DNA of 5,425 nt from an uncultured Rhizobiaceae group bacterium. GTDB taxonomy: Bacteria > Pseudomonadota > Alphaproteobacteria > Rhizobiales > Rhizobiaceae. Below the pieces are notes generated by a model. It worked only from the letters and a program-made list of their open reading frames with translations, ran no database searches and had not been told where the DNA came from. A program made the translations under genes and the position numbers. Of the stretch, positions 1-5,358 are shown piece after piece. The DNA lies in contig CAJQOR010000345.1 of assembly GCA_905479965.1 (NCBI GenBank), positions 1 through 5,425 of the forward strand, given 5' to 3'. Positions within the stretch are counted from its first letter, which is position 1. Every line of letters begins with the position of its first letter.

Positions 1-29
1 GTTCTTAATTTATCATCTAAGTTATGGGC

Positions 30-329
30 TTAGCCTTGCGGTTTGATCGCAATCAAAATTTCCTGCGCCCATTCGCCGATAATTGGGATAAAATCGATCT
101 GTGCAAGAAAATAGACCAAGATGGATACAAGCACTGTCGCACCTAAAACTGAACCTAAACCAAACGCAAGGCCGCGAACGAACTGAAACCCTAGCATCCT
201 CGGTATTGAATTGTGTATTCTAATATACCGATGTTGATTGAGTGTGCTTAATTCCCGATTTAATACGGTGATTTTGTTATGCAGCTCTTCATTGGACATG
301 TTTGTTTGTTGCGGCATTTTGGTTGGCAT
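30..329 (-). CDS. DUF5665-type small single-pass membrane protein
   Basis: A 99-residue protein of unknown function. The N-terminal ~35 residues are polar and probably helical (SNEELHNKITVLNREL). A conserved-looking stretch, NQHRYIRIHNSIPRMLGFQF, leads into one Gly/Val-rich membrane helix at about residues 50-77. A short amphipathic tail follows (IDFIPIIGEWAQEIL). From memory, this matches the DUF5665 family common in alphaproteobacteria; the function is not known and I assign none. The ATG at 329 is chosen because it has a weak GGG about 10 nt upstream. Internal ATGs at 317 (M5) and 299 (M11) have no ribosome-binding site. The gene is transcribed away from the yqaA-type gene. Its downstream neighbour lies outside the window, so operon membership is unknown. 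Confidence 0.8.
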   Translation of the reverse strand: MPTKMPQQTNMSNEELHNKITVLNRELSTLNQHRYIRIHNSIPRMLGFQFVRGLAFGLGSVLGATVLVSILVYFLAQIDFIPIIGEWAQEILIAIKPQG

Positions 330-382
330 AGTTTAAAACCCATTGAACTCTTTATTGCAAGGATATAGGTAATTTGTAAGGA

Positions 383-413
383 ATTATCAAAGTTAATCTC
401 GTATTGAGGTCAA
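383..413 (-). promoter_or_regulatory. possible sigma70-type promoter for the DUF5665 gene
   Basis: Read on the minus strand there is TTGACC (408-413; 5 of 6 to the -35 consensus) and GATAAT (383-388; 5 of 6 to the -10 consensus). The spacer is 19 nt, longer than the ideal 17. Transcription would start near 376 and give a leader of about 45 nt. The divergent region 330-473 must also hold the plus-strand promoter for the yqaA-dsbB operon, but I found no convincing -35/-10 pair for it. Inference from sequence match only. Confidence 0.3.
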
Positions 414-473
414 AGTTGGTCACACAAGATGTGTGGTTACCATGGCTTTAAATATGATTTGATCGGAATAAAT

Positions 474-1055
474 ATGATACGTCGACTGTATGATTGGACC
501 ATGTCGCTTGCCGGCACCAAGCACGCTGAAAAAGGGTTGGCAGGTGTTTCGTTCTTGGAAAGCTCAATCTTTCCCATTCCGCCGGATGTGATTTTAATTC
601 CTATGGTTGTCGCACGACCAGACAAATGGGTGCGAATTGCTTTCATTTGTACATTGTTTTCAATTCTAGGAGCATTTCTAGGCTATGCGATCGGCATGTT
701 TTTATACGAGACGATTGGTAAGTATGTTCTGGCGTTATATGGCAAAGCTGATAGTTTTGATAAGGTAACTGAGTGGTACAATGTCTATGGTGGCTGGGGC
801 GTTTTGTTTGCTGCTGTCACACCATTTCCTTATAAAGTGCTGACGATCTTCTCTGGTGCGACTGGTTTAAATTTACTGACATTTGCAATCGTTAGTGTCA
901 TTGGGCGATCTGCCCGCTTTTTTCTCGTCGCCTACCTTTTGAGCAAATTTGGCGAGCCGATCCGTTTGTTTATTGAAAAATATCTTGGTCTCCTTTTTGC
1001 CTTATTCCTAATATTATTGTTCGGTGGTTTTTACGCGGTTAAGTTTTTGTTTTAG
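474..1055 (+). CDS. YqaA/DedA-family (VTT/SNARE-associated domain) inner-membrane protein
   Basis: A 193-residue polytopic membrane protein of the DedA superfamily, YqaA branch. Visible signatures are FLESSIFPIPPDV at residues 28-40, with the acidic residue and prolines typical of the first re-entrant segment. A Gly-rich helix (GAFLGYAIG, 66-74) follows, then TPFPYKVLTIFSG at 116-128, equivalent to the second re-entrant motif, and Arg145 in GRSARFF. A last hydrophobic helix spans 172-190. Some DedA proteins translocate undecaprenyl phosphate or phospholipid, or support proton-motive force and envelope integrity; the role of the YqaA branch is less clear. The ATG at 474 is preferred because GGA lies 6 nt upstream and the protein then begins MIRRLYDW, as expected for the family. 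An in-frame ATG at 429 would add 15 unlikely residues and has no ribosome-binding site. It forms an operon with dsbB. Confidence 0.88.
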   Translation: MIRRLYDWTMSLAGTKHAEKGLAGVSFLESSIFPIPPDVILIPMVVARPDKWVRIAFICTLFSILGAFLGYAIGMFLYETIGKYVLALYGKADSFDKVTEWYNVYGGWGVLFAAVTPFPYKVLTIFSGATGLNLLTFAIVSVIGRSARFFLVAYLLSKFGEPIRLFIEKYLGLLFALFLILLFGGFYAVKFLF

Positions 1056-1059
1056 GGGG
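1054..1059 (+). promoter_or_regulatory. ribosome-binding site of dsbB overlapping the yqaA-type stop codon
   Basis: AGGGGG shares its first two bases with the TAG stop of the upstream gene and lies 4 nt before the dsbB ATG. A ribosome terminating on the first gene is placed on the second gene's initiation region, which suggests co-transcription and probably translational coupling. Confidence 0.7.
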
Positions 1060-1063
1060 CATA

Positions 1064-1600
1064 ATGTCAGAGAATTCATCATTTTTTGGTGCTTTAACAA
1101 CACCAATATTGGCAGACCATCGCAAAGTCACGTTTTACGCTGCCATTCTGATGGCTTTGGTGGTTGGCGGCGCGCTCGCATTTGAGCATATTGGTGGCTT
1201 TATTCCTTGTGCTTTATGCCTGGAGCAGCGCATGCCCTATTATGTTGGCATCCCAATTACGTTAATCGCAGGCATTACTGCACTCTTTACGACACCAGCA
1301 CTTATTACCCGCGGTCTTATCCTTATCGCTGGATTGTTGATGGTTTATGGGGTCTATTTGGGCGTTTTCCATTCAGGTGTTGAATGGGGTTGGTGGCCTG
1401 GTCCTGAATCATGCGCAACTGTTGCCGATGGTCTGTCAGGTGATGCATCCAATTTGTTGGGTGATCTTAATTCAAAACGTCCGCCATCATGTGATCAAGC
1501 TGCAGGCCGTTTCTTGGGGCTATCATTTGCAGGTTGGAACGTGATCGCAAGTGCAATTCTAGCATTCTTTACGCTTCGATTGGCATTTAGAACTGTCTAA
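1064..1600 (+). CDS. dsbB: disulfide bond formation protein DsbB
   Basis: An inner-membrane quinone reductase, 178 residues, that reoxidises the periplasmic thiol oxidase DsbA and passes electrons to ubiquinone or menaquinone. The first redox pair is C49-A-L-C52 in a periplasmic loop, followed by Arg56, equivalent to the quinone-contact Arg48 of the E. coli protein. The second pair is C117 and C143, within HSGVEWGWWPGPESC and RPPSCDQAAGRFLGLS. Four hydrophobic segments are seen at about 22-40, 62-77, 84-101 and 154-172, the normal DsbB topology. All four catalytic cysteines are present, so it should be active. It is the second gene of an operon with the YqaA-type membrane protein. No dsbA is in the window. 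Its stop codon lies inside the hairpin shared with the convergent HNH gene. Confidence 0.95.
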   Translation: MSENSSFFGALTTPILADHRKVTFYAAILMALVVGGALAFEHIGGFIPCALCLEQRMPYYVGIPITLIAGITALFTTPALITRGLILIAGLLMVYGVYLGVFHSGVEWGWWPGPESCATVADGLSGDASNLLGDLNSKRPPSCDQAAGRFLGLSFAGWNVIASAILAFFTLRLAFRTV

Positions 1601-1613
1601 TAGATCGTTCTAA
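1587..1613. terminator. palindrome across the dsbB / HNH convergent gene ends
   Basis: A perfect 7-bp inverted repeat, TTAGAAC (1587-1593) and GTTCTAA (1607-1613), encloses an inner 3-bp stem TCT/AGA (1596-1598, 1602-1604) with loop AAT. The element contains both stop codons: TAA of dsbB at 1598-1600 and TAG of HNH (read on minus) at 1610-1612. There is no T-run on either side, so it is not a classical intrinsic terminator. It could still mark or stabilise the 3' ends of both transcripts. Confidence 0.4.
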
Positions 1614-2167
1614 GGCTGAAGTTCGGAATCCCAGTAGAGAAAATCCATCCAGCTGTCATGGAGATAGTTGGGTGGAAACAGACGTCCATTTTTATGAAGA
1701 TCATGCATTGTTGGTCGATAAGGTGCCTGACGCGGATGCATCTTGGCGTCCCTTGGCAATTTGCCACCTTTTTTCAAGTTGCATGGCGAACACGCAGCAA
1801 CAATGTTTTCCCATTCTGTTTGCCCGCCACATCGGCGCGGTGTAACATGATCAAAAGTAAGATCATCTTTTGAGTGGCAATACTGGCATTCAAACTTATC
1901 GCGCAAGAATACGTTAAAGCGTGTGAAGGCTGGGTATTCAGGTGGCTTGATATAGTTTTTCAAGCAAACGACGCTTGGCACTTTCATCGAAAAGCTGGGG
2001 GAGGAAACCGCGTGATCATATTCAGCAATAATCGTGACGCGATCTAGAAAAACGGCTTTTACCGCATCCTGCCATGACCATAATGACAAGGGGTAGTAAC
2101 TCAAAGGCCTGTAATCCGCATTCAGCACCAGCGCCGGCAGGGATTGAGGCGAAACGGCAATCGTCAC
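1610..2167 (-). CDS. HNH endonuclease family protein (zinc-ribbon HNH)
   Basis: A 185-residue protein with a complete HNH nuclease core. C94-QY-C97 and C126-SP-C129 form the structural zinc site. D106-H107 is the catalytic/metal-binding pair, followed by PRRCGG and Asn121 in TEWENIVAAC. Asn130 follows the last cysteine. The N-terminal ~90 residues (PALVLNADYRPLSYYPLSLW and onward) and the C-terminal PNYLHDSWMDFLYWD are features I associate with a chromosomally conserved alphaproteobacterial family of this length, not with homing or phage HNH enzymes. Its biological substrate is not known. The start is GTG at 2167, supported by AGGAGA (2173-2178, minus strand) 5 nt upstream; no ATG nearby fits. 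It lies 117 nt downstream of the glycosylase on the same strand, so it may be read through or use its own promoter. Confidence 0.9.
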   Translation of the reverse strand: MTIAVSPQSLPALVLNADYRPLSYYPLSLWSWQDAVKAVFLDRVTIIAEYDHAVSSPSFSMKVPSVVCLKNYIKPPEYPAFTRFNVFLRDKFECQYCHSKDDLTFDHVTPRRCGGQTEWENIVAACSPCNLKKGGKLPRDAKMHPRQAPYRPTMHDLHKNGRLFPPNYLHDSWMDFLYWDSELQP

Positions 2168-2172
2168 ACTCT

Positions 2173-2178
2173 TCTCCT
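2173..2178 (-). promoter_or_regulatory. strong ribosome-binding site fixing a GTG start for HNH
   Basis: Read on minus, AGGAGA lies 5 nt before GTG (2165-2167). It is the strongest Shine-Dalgarno match among the window's genes and is the reason for accepting a GTG start here. Confidence 0.75.
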
Positions 2179-2184
2179 AAACTA

Positions 2185-2198
2185 CACAACATATTGTG
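2185..2198. repeat. small inverted repeat in the HNH leader / start-site region
   Basis: CACAA (2185-2189), spacer CATA, then TTGTG (2194-2198). The repeat lies just downstream of the proposed -10 box, where a repressor could act, or it could form a short hairpin just before the ribosome-binding site. With 5-bp arms, chance is a real alternative. Confidence 0.25.
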
Positions 2199-2202
2199 GT
2201 TT

Positions 2203-2232
2203 ATACTATGCAATATGTGACGATGTTGTGAA
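2203..2232 (-). promoter_or_regulatory. possible promoter for the HNH gene
   Basis: On the minus strand TTCACA (2227-2232; 5 of 6 to the -35 consensus) is followed after 18 nt by TAGTAT (2203-2208; 4 of 6 to the -10 consensus). Transcription would begin near 2196, giving a leader of about 30 nt that contains the AGGAGA site. This AT-rich gap (2168-2284) is the only sizeable non-coding stretch between the two minus-strand genes, which fits an independent promoter. Confidence 0.4.
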
Positions 2233-2284
2233 GTATAATAAATTATTTTCCCGTGCTAAAATCCGAGTGGACTTTTTCGACAAA

Positions 2285-2929
2285 TTACAAAGGCAAAATT
2301 TCTTTGTTTTTCGTGCTGGCATAATAACTCCAAAGCAGCCGTGCCGCGACGCTTTTATAAGGTGACCAGCGATCGGCAAGTATACGAAGTGTTTTCTCAT
2401 CGGGTCGATTGCCTTCGTGAAAAATGTCTCCCGCAGCGCTACGTAATGCAATATCACCTGCGGGAAAAAAATCACAATGCCCACAACAAAACATGAGGTA
2501 GACCTCTGCACTCCAGCGACCTATACCCTTTAAAGATATCAATTCTTTCAATGCTTTATCTGCAGTCATGAGATCTAATTTTGTAAAATTCATCACGCCT
2601 TTAGAGGAAGCATTTGCAATTGCTTTAAAGGTTTTTGCTTTCGCGCGTGATAGGCCAAGCGCCATCAGTTCATCTTCGCTGCAGCGGAGAATATTTGCCT
2701 CATTCACCTCGCCAATGCCGTTTTCAACCCGCAACCAAATTGCGTTGGCAGCAGCGCGCGATATTAATTGCGATGTAACGATTTTTGCTAAACCCGCAAC
2801 GTCACCTTTTGATAGCCGCAACGGCACATGATCAACCGAATTTATAACTGGGATCAGTGCGGGATCCAGCTCGGACAGTTTTTCGAGGGCAAATTCGATA
2901 TCTGATTCGTTTTTTATTCGATCAATCAT
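2285..2929 (-). CDS. DNA-3-methyladenine glycosylase, AlkA-like (HhH-GPD superfamily)
   Basis: A 214-residue base-excision repair glycosylase, expected to remove alkylated purines such as 3-methyladenine from DNA. The helix-hairpin-helix is at residues 133-146 (LKGIGRWSAEVYLM). The catalytic aspartate is D159 in FFPAGDIALRSA, at the place of Asp238 in E. coli AlkA. The later WSPYKSVAARLLW (188-200) is the usual C-terminal helix motif of this family. The AlkA N-terminal beta domain is absent, as in the short bacterial and yeast Mag1-like enzymes. Cysteines C148, C149 and C152 are not at the C-terminal [4Fe-4S] position of endonuclease III, so no cluster is predicted. The start is ATG at 2929, with TAAGG (2938-2942, minus) 8 nt upstream. 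It is divergent from gluQ across 61 nt. Nothing here shows adaptive-response regulation. Confidence 0.9.
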   Translation of the reverse strand: MIDRIKNESDIEFALEKLSELDPALIPVINSVDHVPLRLSKGDVAGLAKIVTSQLISRAAANAIWLRVENGIGEVNEANILRCSEDELMALGLSRAKAKTFKAIANASSKGVMNFTKLDLMTADKALKELISLKGIGRWSAEVYLMFCCGHCDFFPAGDIALRSAAGDIFHEGNRPDEKTLRILADRWSPYKSVAARLLWSYYASTKNKEILPL

Positions 2930-2934
2930 TTTAA

Positions 2935-2950
2935 AAACCTTACACGGTTT
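2935..2950. repeat. inverted repeat in the glycosylase leader, overlapping its ribosome-binding site
   Basis: AAACC (2935-2939) and GGTTT (2946-2950) are separated by 6 nt. In the minus-strand transcript the GG of the TAAGG ribosome-binding site falls in the 3' arm, so folding would hide it. The stem is only 5 bp and mostly A-T, so any effect would be mild. Confidence 0.25.
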
Positions 2951-2960
2951 GGAACGTGAC

Positions 2961-2975
2961 TGAGAGAAAATCTCA
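2961..2975. repeat. inverted repeat in the gluQ leader
   Basis: TGAGA (2961-2965), GAAAA loop, TCTCA (2971-2975). It ends 7 nt before the GAGG ribosome-binding site (2983-2986) and 15 nt before the gluQ ATG. It could be a small 5' UTR hairpin or a protein-binding site in the 61-nt divergent region. No convincing -35/-10 pair was found here for either gene. Confidence 0.25.
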
Positions 2976-2990
2976 TGGCATAGAGGATAA

Positions 2991-3875
2991 ATGGCTCTTG
3001 CAAGTTTTAAAAGATTACGTTTTGCCCCCAGTCCAAATGGATATCTTCATTTGGGGCATGCTTATTCTGCATTGTTAAATCAGAAATTGGCGTTGCAATT
3101 GGATGCAGAATTTTTGCTGCGCATCGAGGATATCGATCAGACCCGCGCGCGGCCTGAATTCGTAGATGTGATTTTCGAAGATTTAAAGTGGTTGGGATTG
3201 AGTTGGCCAGAACCTGCTATGCGCCAATCTGAACGATTTGAAGAATATCAGATTAAACTTGAATGGTTGATTAAAGAAGAGCTGGTCTATCGCGCATTTT
3301 TATCTCGTAAGGAGATTAAAGATTTTGCAGAGAAATATAGGCAAAACAATTTCGATGATTGGCTCAGCGATCCGGACGGCGCACCGCTCTACCCAGATTT
3401 GTGCAAACGGCAATCACGTAAATTATCGGACCAACGCGCTGATAGTGGAGAACCTTATACTTGGCGGTTGGATATGAAAAAGGCTATTTCATATATTGAT
3501 CAGGAACTCACTTGGTCAGAATATAATCTTGATTTTATGAAGACTATCATCAACGCTGATCCGAATGCTTGGGGTGATGTGATCATTGCGCGCAAGGATA
3601 CGCCCACGAGCTATCATTTGTCTGTTGTGCTCGATGATGCCGCTCAAGATGTTGATCTTGTGGTGAGGGGAATGGATCTATATCACGCAAGTTCGGTGCA
3701 TAGATTGTTGCAAGTTCTGTTTGATCTGCCCGAACCTGGCTATATCCATCACAAACTAATTTTGGACAAAGACGGCCGTAAGCTCTCTAAAAGCAAAGGG
3801 GACACATCAATCAAAGCATTGCGCCATGAAAAAGGGCATACGCTTTCTCAAATGAAGCAAGATCTTGGGCTTTAA
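2991..3875 (+). CDS. gluQ: glutamyl-Q tRNA(Asp) synthetase
   Basis: A GluRS paralogue of 294 residues, the normal length, that lacks the anticodon-binding domain. The family activates glutamate without tRNA and attaches it to the queuosine base at position 34 of tRNA(Asp). Visible motifs are RFAPSPNG (10-17), the class I HIGH signature as HLGH (20-23), RIEDIDQTR (44-52), VVRGMDL (224-230), and KMSKS as KLSKS (264-268) within LILDKDGRKLSKSKGD. The zinc-binding region is altered. The CxC normally found after LVYP is replaced by A102-F-L104, while Y134 and C138 of DPDGAPLYPDLC keep the usual spacing. The ATG at 2991 has GAGG four nucleotides upstream. It ends 13 nt from the convergent tusA-type gene. 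Confidence 0.93.
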   Translation: MALASFKRLRFAPSPNGYLHLGHAYSALLNQKLALQLDAEFLLRIEDIDQTRARPEFVDVIFEDLKWLGLSWPEPAMRQSERFEEYQIKLEWLIKEELVYRAFLSRKEIKDFAEKYRQNNFDDWLSDPDGAPLYPDLCKRQSRKLSDQRADSGEPYTWRLDMKKAISYIDQELTWSEYNLDFMKTIINADPNAWGDVIIARKDTPTSYHLSVVLDDAAQDVDLVVRGMDLYHASSVHRLLQVLFDLPEPGYIHHKLILDKDGRKLSKSKGDTSIKALRHEKGHTLSQMKQDLGL

Positions 3876-3882
3876 ATTCAGC

Positions 3883-3896
3883 CACCTTTTAAGGTG
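3883..3896. terminator. palindrome across the gluQ / tusA-type convergent gene ends
   Basis: CACCTT (3883-3888), TT, AAGGTG (3891-3896): a 5-6 bp stem with a 2-4 nt loop, located between the gluQ stop (3873-3875) and the last codons of the tusA-type gene. The minus-strand stop codon (3889-3891) is in the loop. No T-run follows on either strand, so function as a bidirectional terminator is only a possibility. Confidence 0.35.
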
Positions 3897-4128
3897 TGAT
3901 GACTTCACTGTATTTTTCAACGATGAAAACATGTCCATTTTCAACGGCATTTGCTGAGACAAGCTTTTGATCAAATTCGTTGCAATAATGTGGAATATCA
4001 ATTTGCGACATTGGGTCAGTGGTATGAACTTTGACCTGTTCACCAATTTTCACATGATCACGCAAGTAGCGTCGCAAACGCAGCACAGGTAACGGGCATT
4101 TTAAACCTTTGAGATCAAGTTCTTGCAT
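3889..4128 (-). CDS. TusA/SirA-family sulfurtransferase-like protein
   Basis: A 79-residue protein with the family's typical opening, LDLKGLKCPLPVLRLRRYLR, in which C11 of the CPxP motif is the persulfide-carrying cysteine. It ends with a beta-alpha-beta pattern containing TTDPMSQIDIPHYC (36-49). TusA of E. coli relays sulfur from IscS for 2-thiouridine in tRNA; other members serve molybdenum cofactor synthesis or sulfur oxidation, so the exact partner here cannot be told. A second cysteine, C49, follows the DIPHY motif. The gene starts 12 nt after the stop of the L,D-transpeptidase gene and has no clear Shine-Dalgarno sequence in that gap. It is therefore probably translated by coupling to the upstream gene. 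The name tusA is withheld because the family has several functional branches. Confidence 0.88.
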   Translation of the reverse strand: MQELDLKGLKCPLPVLRLRRYLRDHVKIGEQVKVHTTDPMSQIDIPHYCNEFDQKLVSANAVENGHVFIVEKYSEVITP

Positions 4129-4140
4129 GCAAAATTCGAT

Positions 4141-5358
4141 TTACTGACTGTTTTTAACTTTACGCTTCCAAAACTTCCATTTCGGATGTGCGTTGGTTTC
4201 CGCAGCCGTATTTGTCTCATCTATAGCAAGCGTTGGCACGGGTACTGCAGGTTCTGCTGCTGCGACAACTTGCGTGGATGGCGCAGGTATAACAGTCTGC
4301 GTTGCCGGTGTATTGGTTCTATAAAGATTGGCTGATAGCGCGTTGCTACTTTGCGTATTCGCGTTTCTTTGACGTGAGAACAATGACGCCACTGGTGCTA
4401 AGCTTTGTTTGACATTTTCTGAGCGTTGTTCAGCTAAAATTTCGCGTTCTTGTGCGCGTGCTTCTGAAGCTATTTTGGCAACTTCTTGCTCTTTTTCACG
4501 CGCTTCATAACGCTCATACTTGGTGACAGCTGCGTCAAACTTTTCCAGATAGTCTTTTTGATATGCCGCGTAGGCGAATTTTAAAGATTGTGGCTGAGAC
4601 ATTTCAGGGCATGCTGCATTGGCGCGGAATTTTCCACCATCCGTTGCTGTTTGATTAAACACATAGCGTTTTTCGCAAACATCTACCTTTGGCGGACGCT
4701 TGGTAATTTCAAAATGATCATAACCTTCTTTGATTTGGTTCCAAAAATCAAAGCTGGCATGATCTTTATATCGTGCCATGTTTTCAGGTGTTAGGCGGAA
4801 TGGGTAGGCCTGTACTTGGAATGCATCCTGGCCACCTTTAAAGGCGTCGCGGGCAAAACCGAAAATTTCAAGAACTTGTTCGTCCGTCATGGAATAACAA
4901 CCCGCTGATGAACACGCTCCATGAACCATGAGGTTTGACCCTGTTCGTCCGTGTGCGCGGTCAAATCTGTTGGGAAAACCCATGTTAAATGACAGGTAAT
5001 AACTGGAATTGGGGTTCATCTGGTGCTTGCGGATATTGTAATATCCTTCAGGCGCCTGACGATCGCCTTCTTTATGTTTTGGTCCCAACTGACCTGACCA
5101 TTTGCAGATGCCATAATTTGTGACAATCTCATAACGACCATTGGGCTTTTGTTTCCAAATCTCAAGCGTGTTTTCTTCTTTGAATATGCGCATCAAAATA
5201 GGAGAGCGCGTGGTCATGCCTTGCGCTTTCATTTTTTTAACAAGCTTATCAGGAAGTGGGTGCTCTGCCTTGTTGGAGACAGATGTCAGCGTGTCATTAC
5301 ACCCTGCAAGGGCTAAGCTTGCCGCCAATACGACCCATTTAACGTTAGTAACTGTCAT
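4141..5358 (-). CDS. YafK-type L,D-transpeptidase (YkuD-domain lipoprotein) with long C-terminal tail
   Basis: 405 residues from the ATG at 5358. A short signal sequence ends in a lipobox, LALAG-C20, so a lipid-anchored periplasmic protein is expected. The YkuD-fold catalytic region spans about 40-190: APEGYYNI (102-109), MNPNSSYYLSFN (114-125), RAHGRTGSNLMVHG (134-147), then GCYSM with nucleophile C154 and H146. The pattern matches the YafK/DpaA branch; E. coli DpaA hydrolyses the link between Braun lipoprotein and peptidoglycan, while other members make 3-3 crosslinks or attach proteins. C228 and C250 could form a disulfide. A charged helix (about 272-317) and an Ala/Pro/Thr/Asn-rich stretch (about 320-390) precede a basic end, KWKFWKRKVK. 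GGA lies 5 nt before this ATG, so it is preferred over the GTG at 5373, which has no ribosome-binding site. It probably forms an operon with the tusA-type gene. Confidence 0.88.
   Translation of the reverse strand: MTVTNVKWVVLAASLALAGCNDTLTSVSNKAEHPLPDKLVKKMKAQGMTTRSPILMRIFKEENTLEIWKQKPNGRYEIVTNYGICKWSGQLGPKHKEGDRQAPEGYYNIRKHQMNPNSSYYLSFNMGFPNRFDRAHGRTGSNLMVHGACSSAGCYSMTDEQVLEIFGFARDAFKGGQDAFQVQAYPFRLTPENMARYKDHASFDFWNQIKEGYDHFEITKRPPKVDVCEKRYVFNQTATDGGKFRANAACPEMSQPQSLKFAYAAYQKDYLEKFDAAVTKYERYEAREKEQEVAKIASEARAQEREILAEQRSENVKQSLAPVASLFSRQRNANTQSSNALSANLYRTNTPATQTVIPAPSTQVVAAAEPAVPVPTLAIDETNTAAETNAHPKWKFWKRKVKNSQ

Noticed and set aside
29..38. GGCTTAGCC at the end of the DUF5665 gene as a terminator
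   Set aside because: A 3-bp stem with a 3-nt loop and no T-run on either strand.
343..371. TTGAAC with downstream TATAGG/TAGGTA as the plus-strand promoter of yqaA-dsbB
   Set aside because: Spacing of 15 nt for TATAGG, or a very poor -10 at 17 nt; no better than chance in AT-rich DNA.
429..473. Longer N-terminus of the YqaA-type protein from an ATG at 429
   Set aside because: The added 15 residues are unlike the family, and no ribosome-binding site precedes 429, while GGA precedes the ATG at 474.
1347..1544. 65-residue plus-strand frame inside dsbB
   Set aside because: An alternative frame of dsbB that ignores the conserved cysteines; no start signal of its own.
2255..2279. TCC-GAGT-GGA with flanking A and T runs after the glycosylase stop, considered as an intrinsic terminator
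   Set aside because: The stem is only 3 G/C-containing pairs with a bulge before A-T pairs; too weak to call.
2206..2511. 101-residue minus-strand reading frame over the glycosylase 3' half
   Set aside because: It lies out of frame within a clear HhH-GPD gene, has no recognisable motif or ribosome-binding site, and ends inside the HNH promoter region.
1610..2929. HNH plus glycosylase as a defence or restriction system
   Set aside because: No methylase, helicase, sensor or mobile-element gene nearby, and both proteins match chromosomally conserved families.
3807..4046. 79-residue minus-strand reading frame spanning the gluQ and tusA-type gene ends
   Set aside because: It overlaps two well-supported genes in a different frame and its composition looks like a shadow translation.
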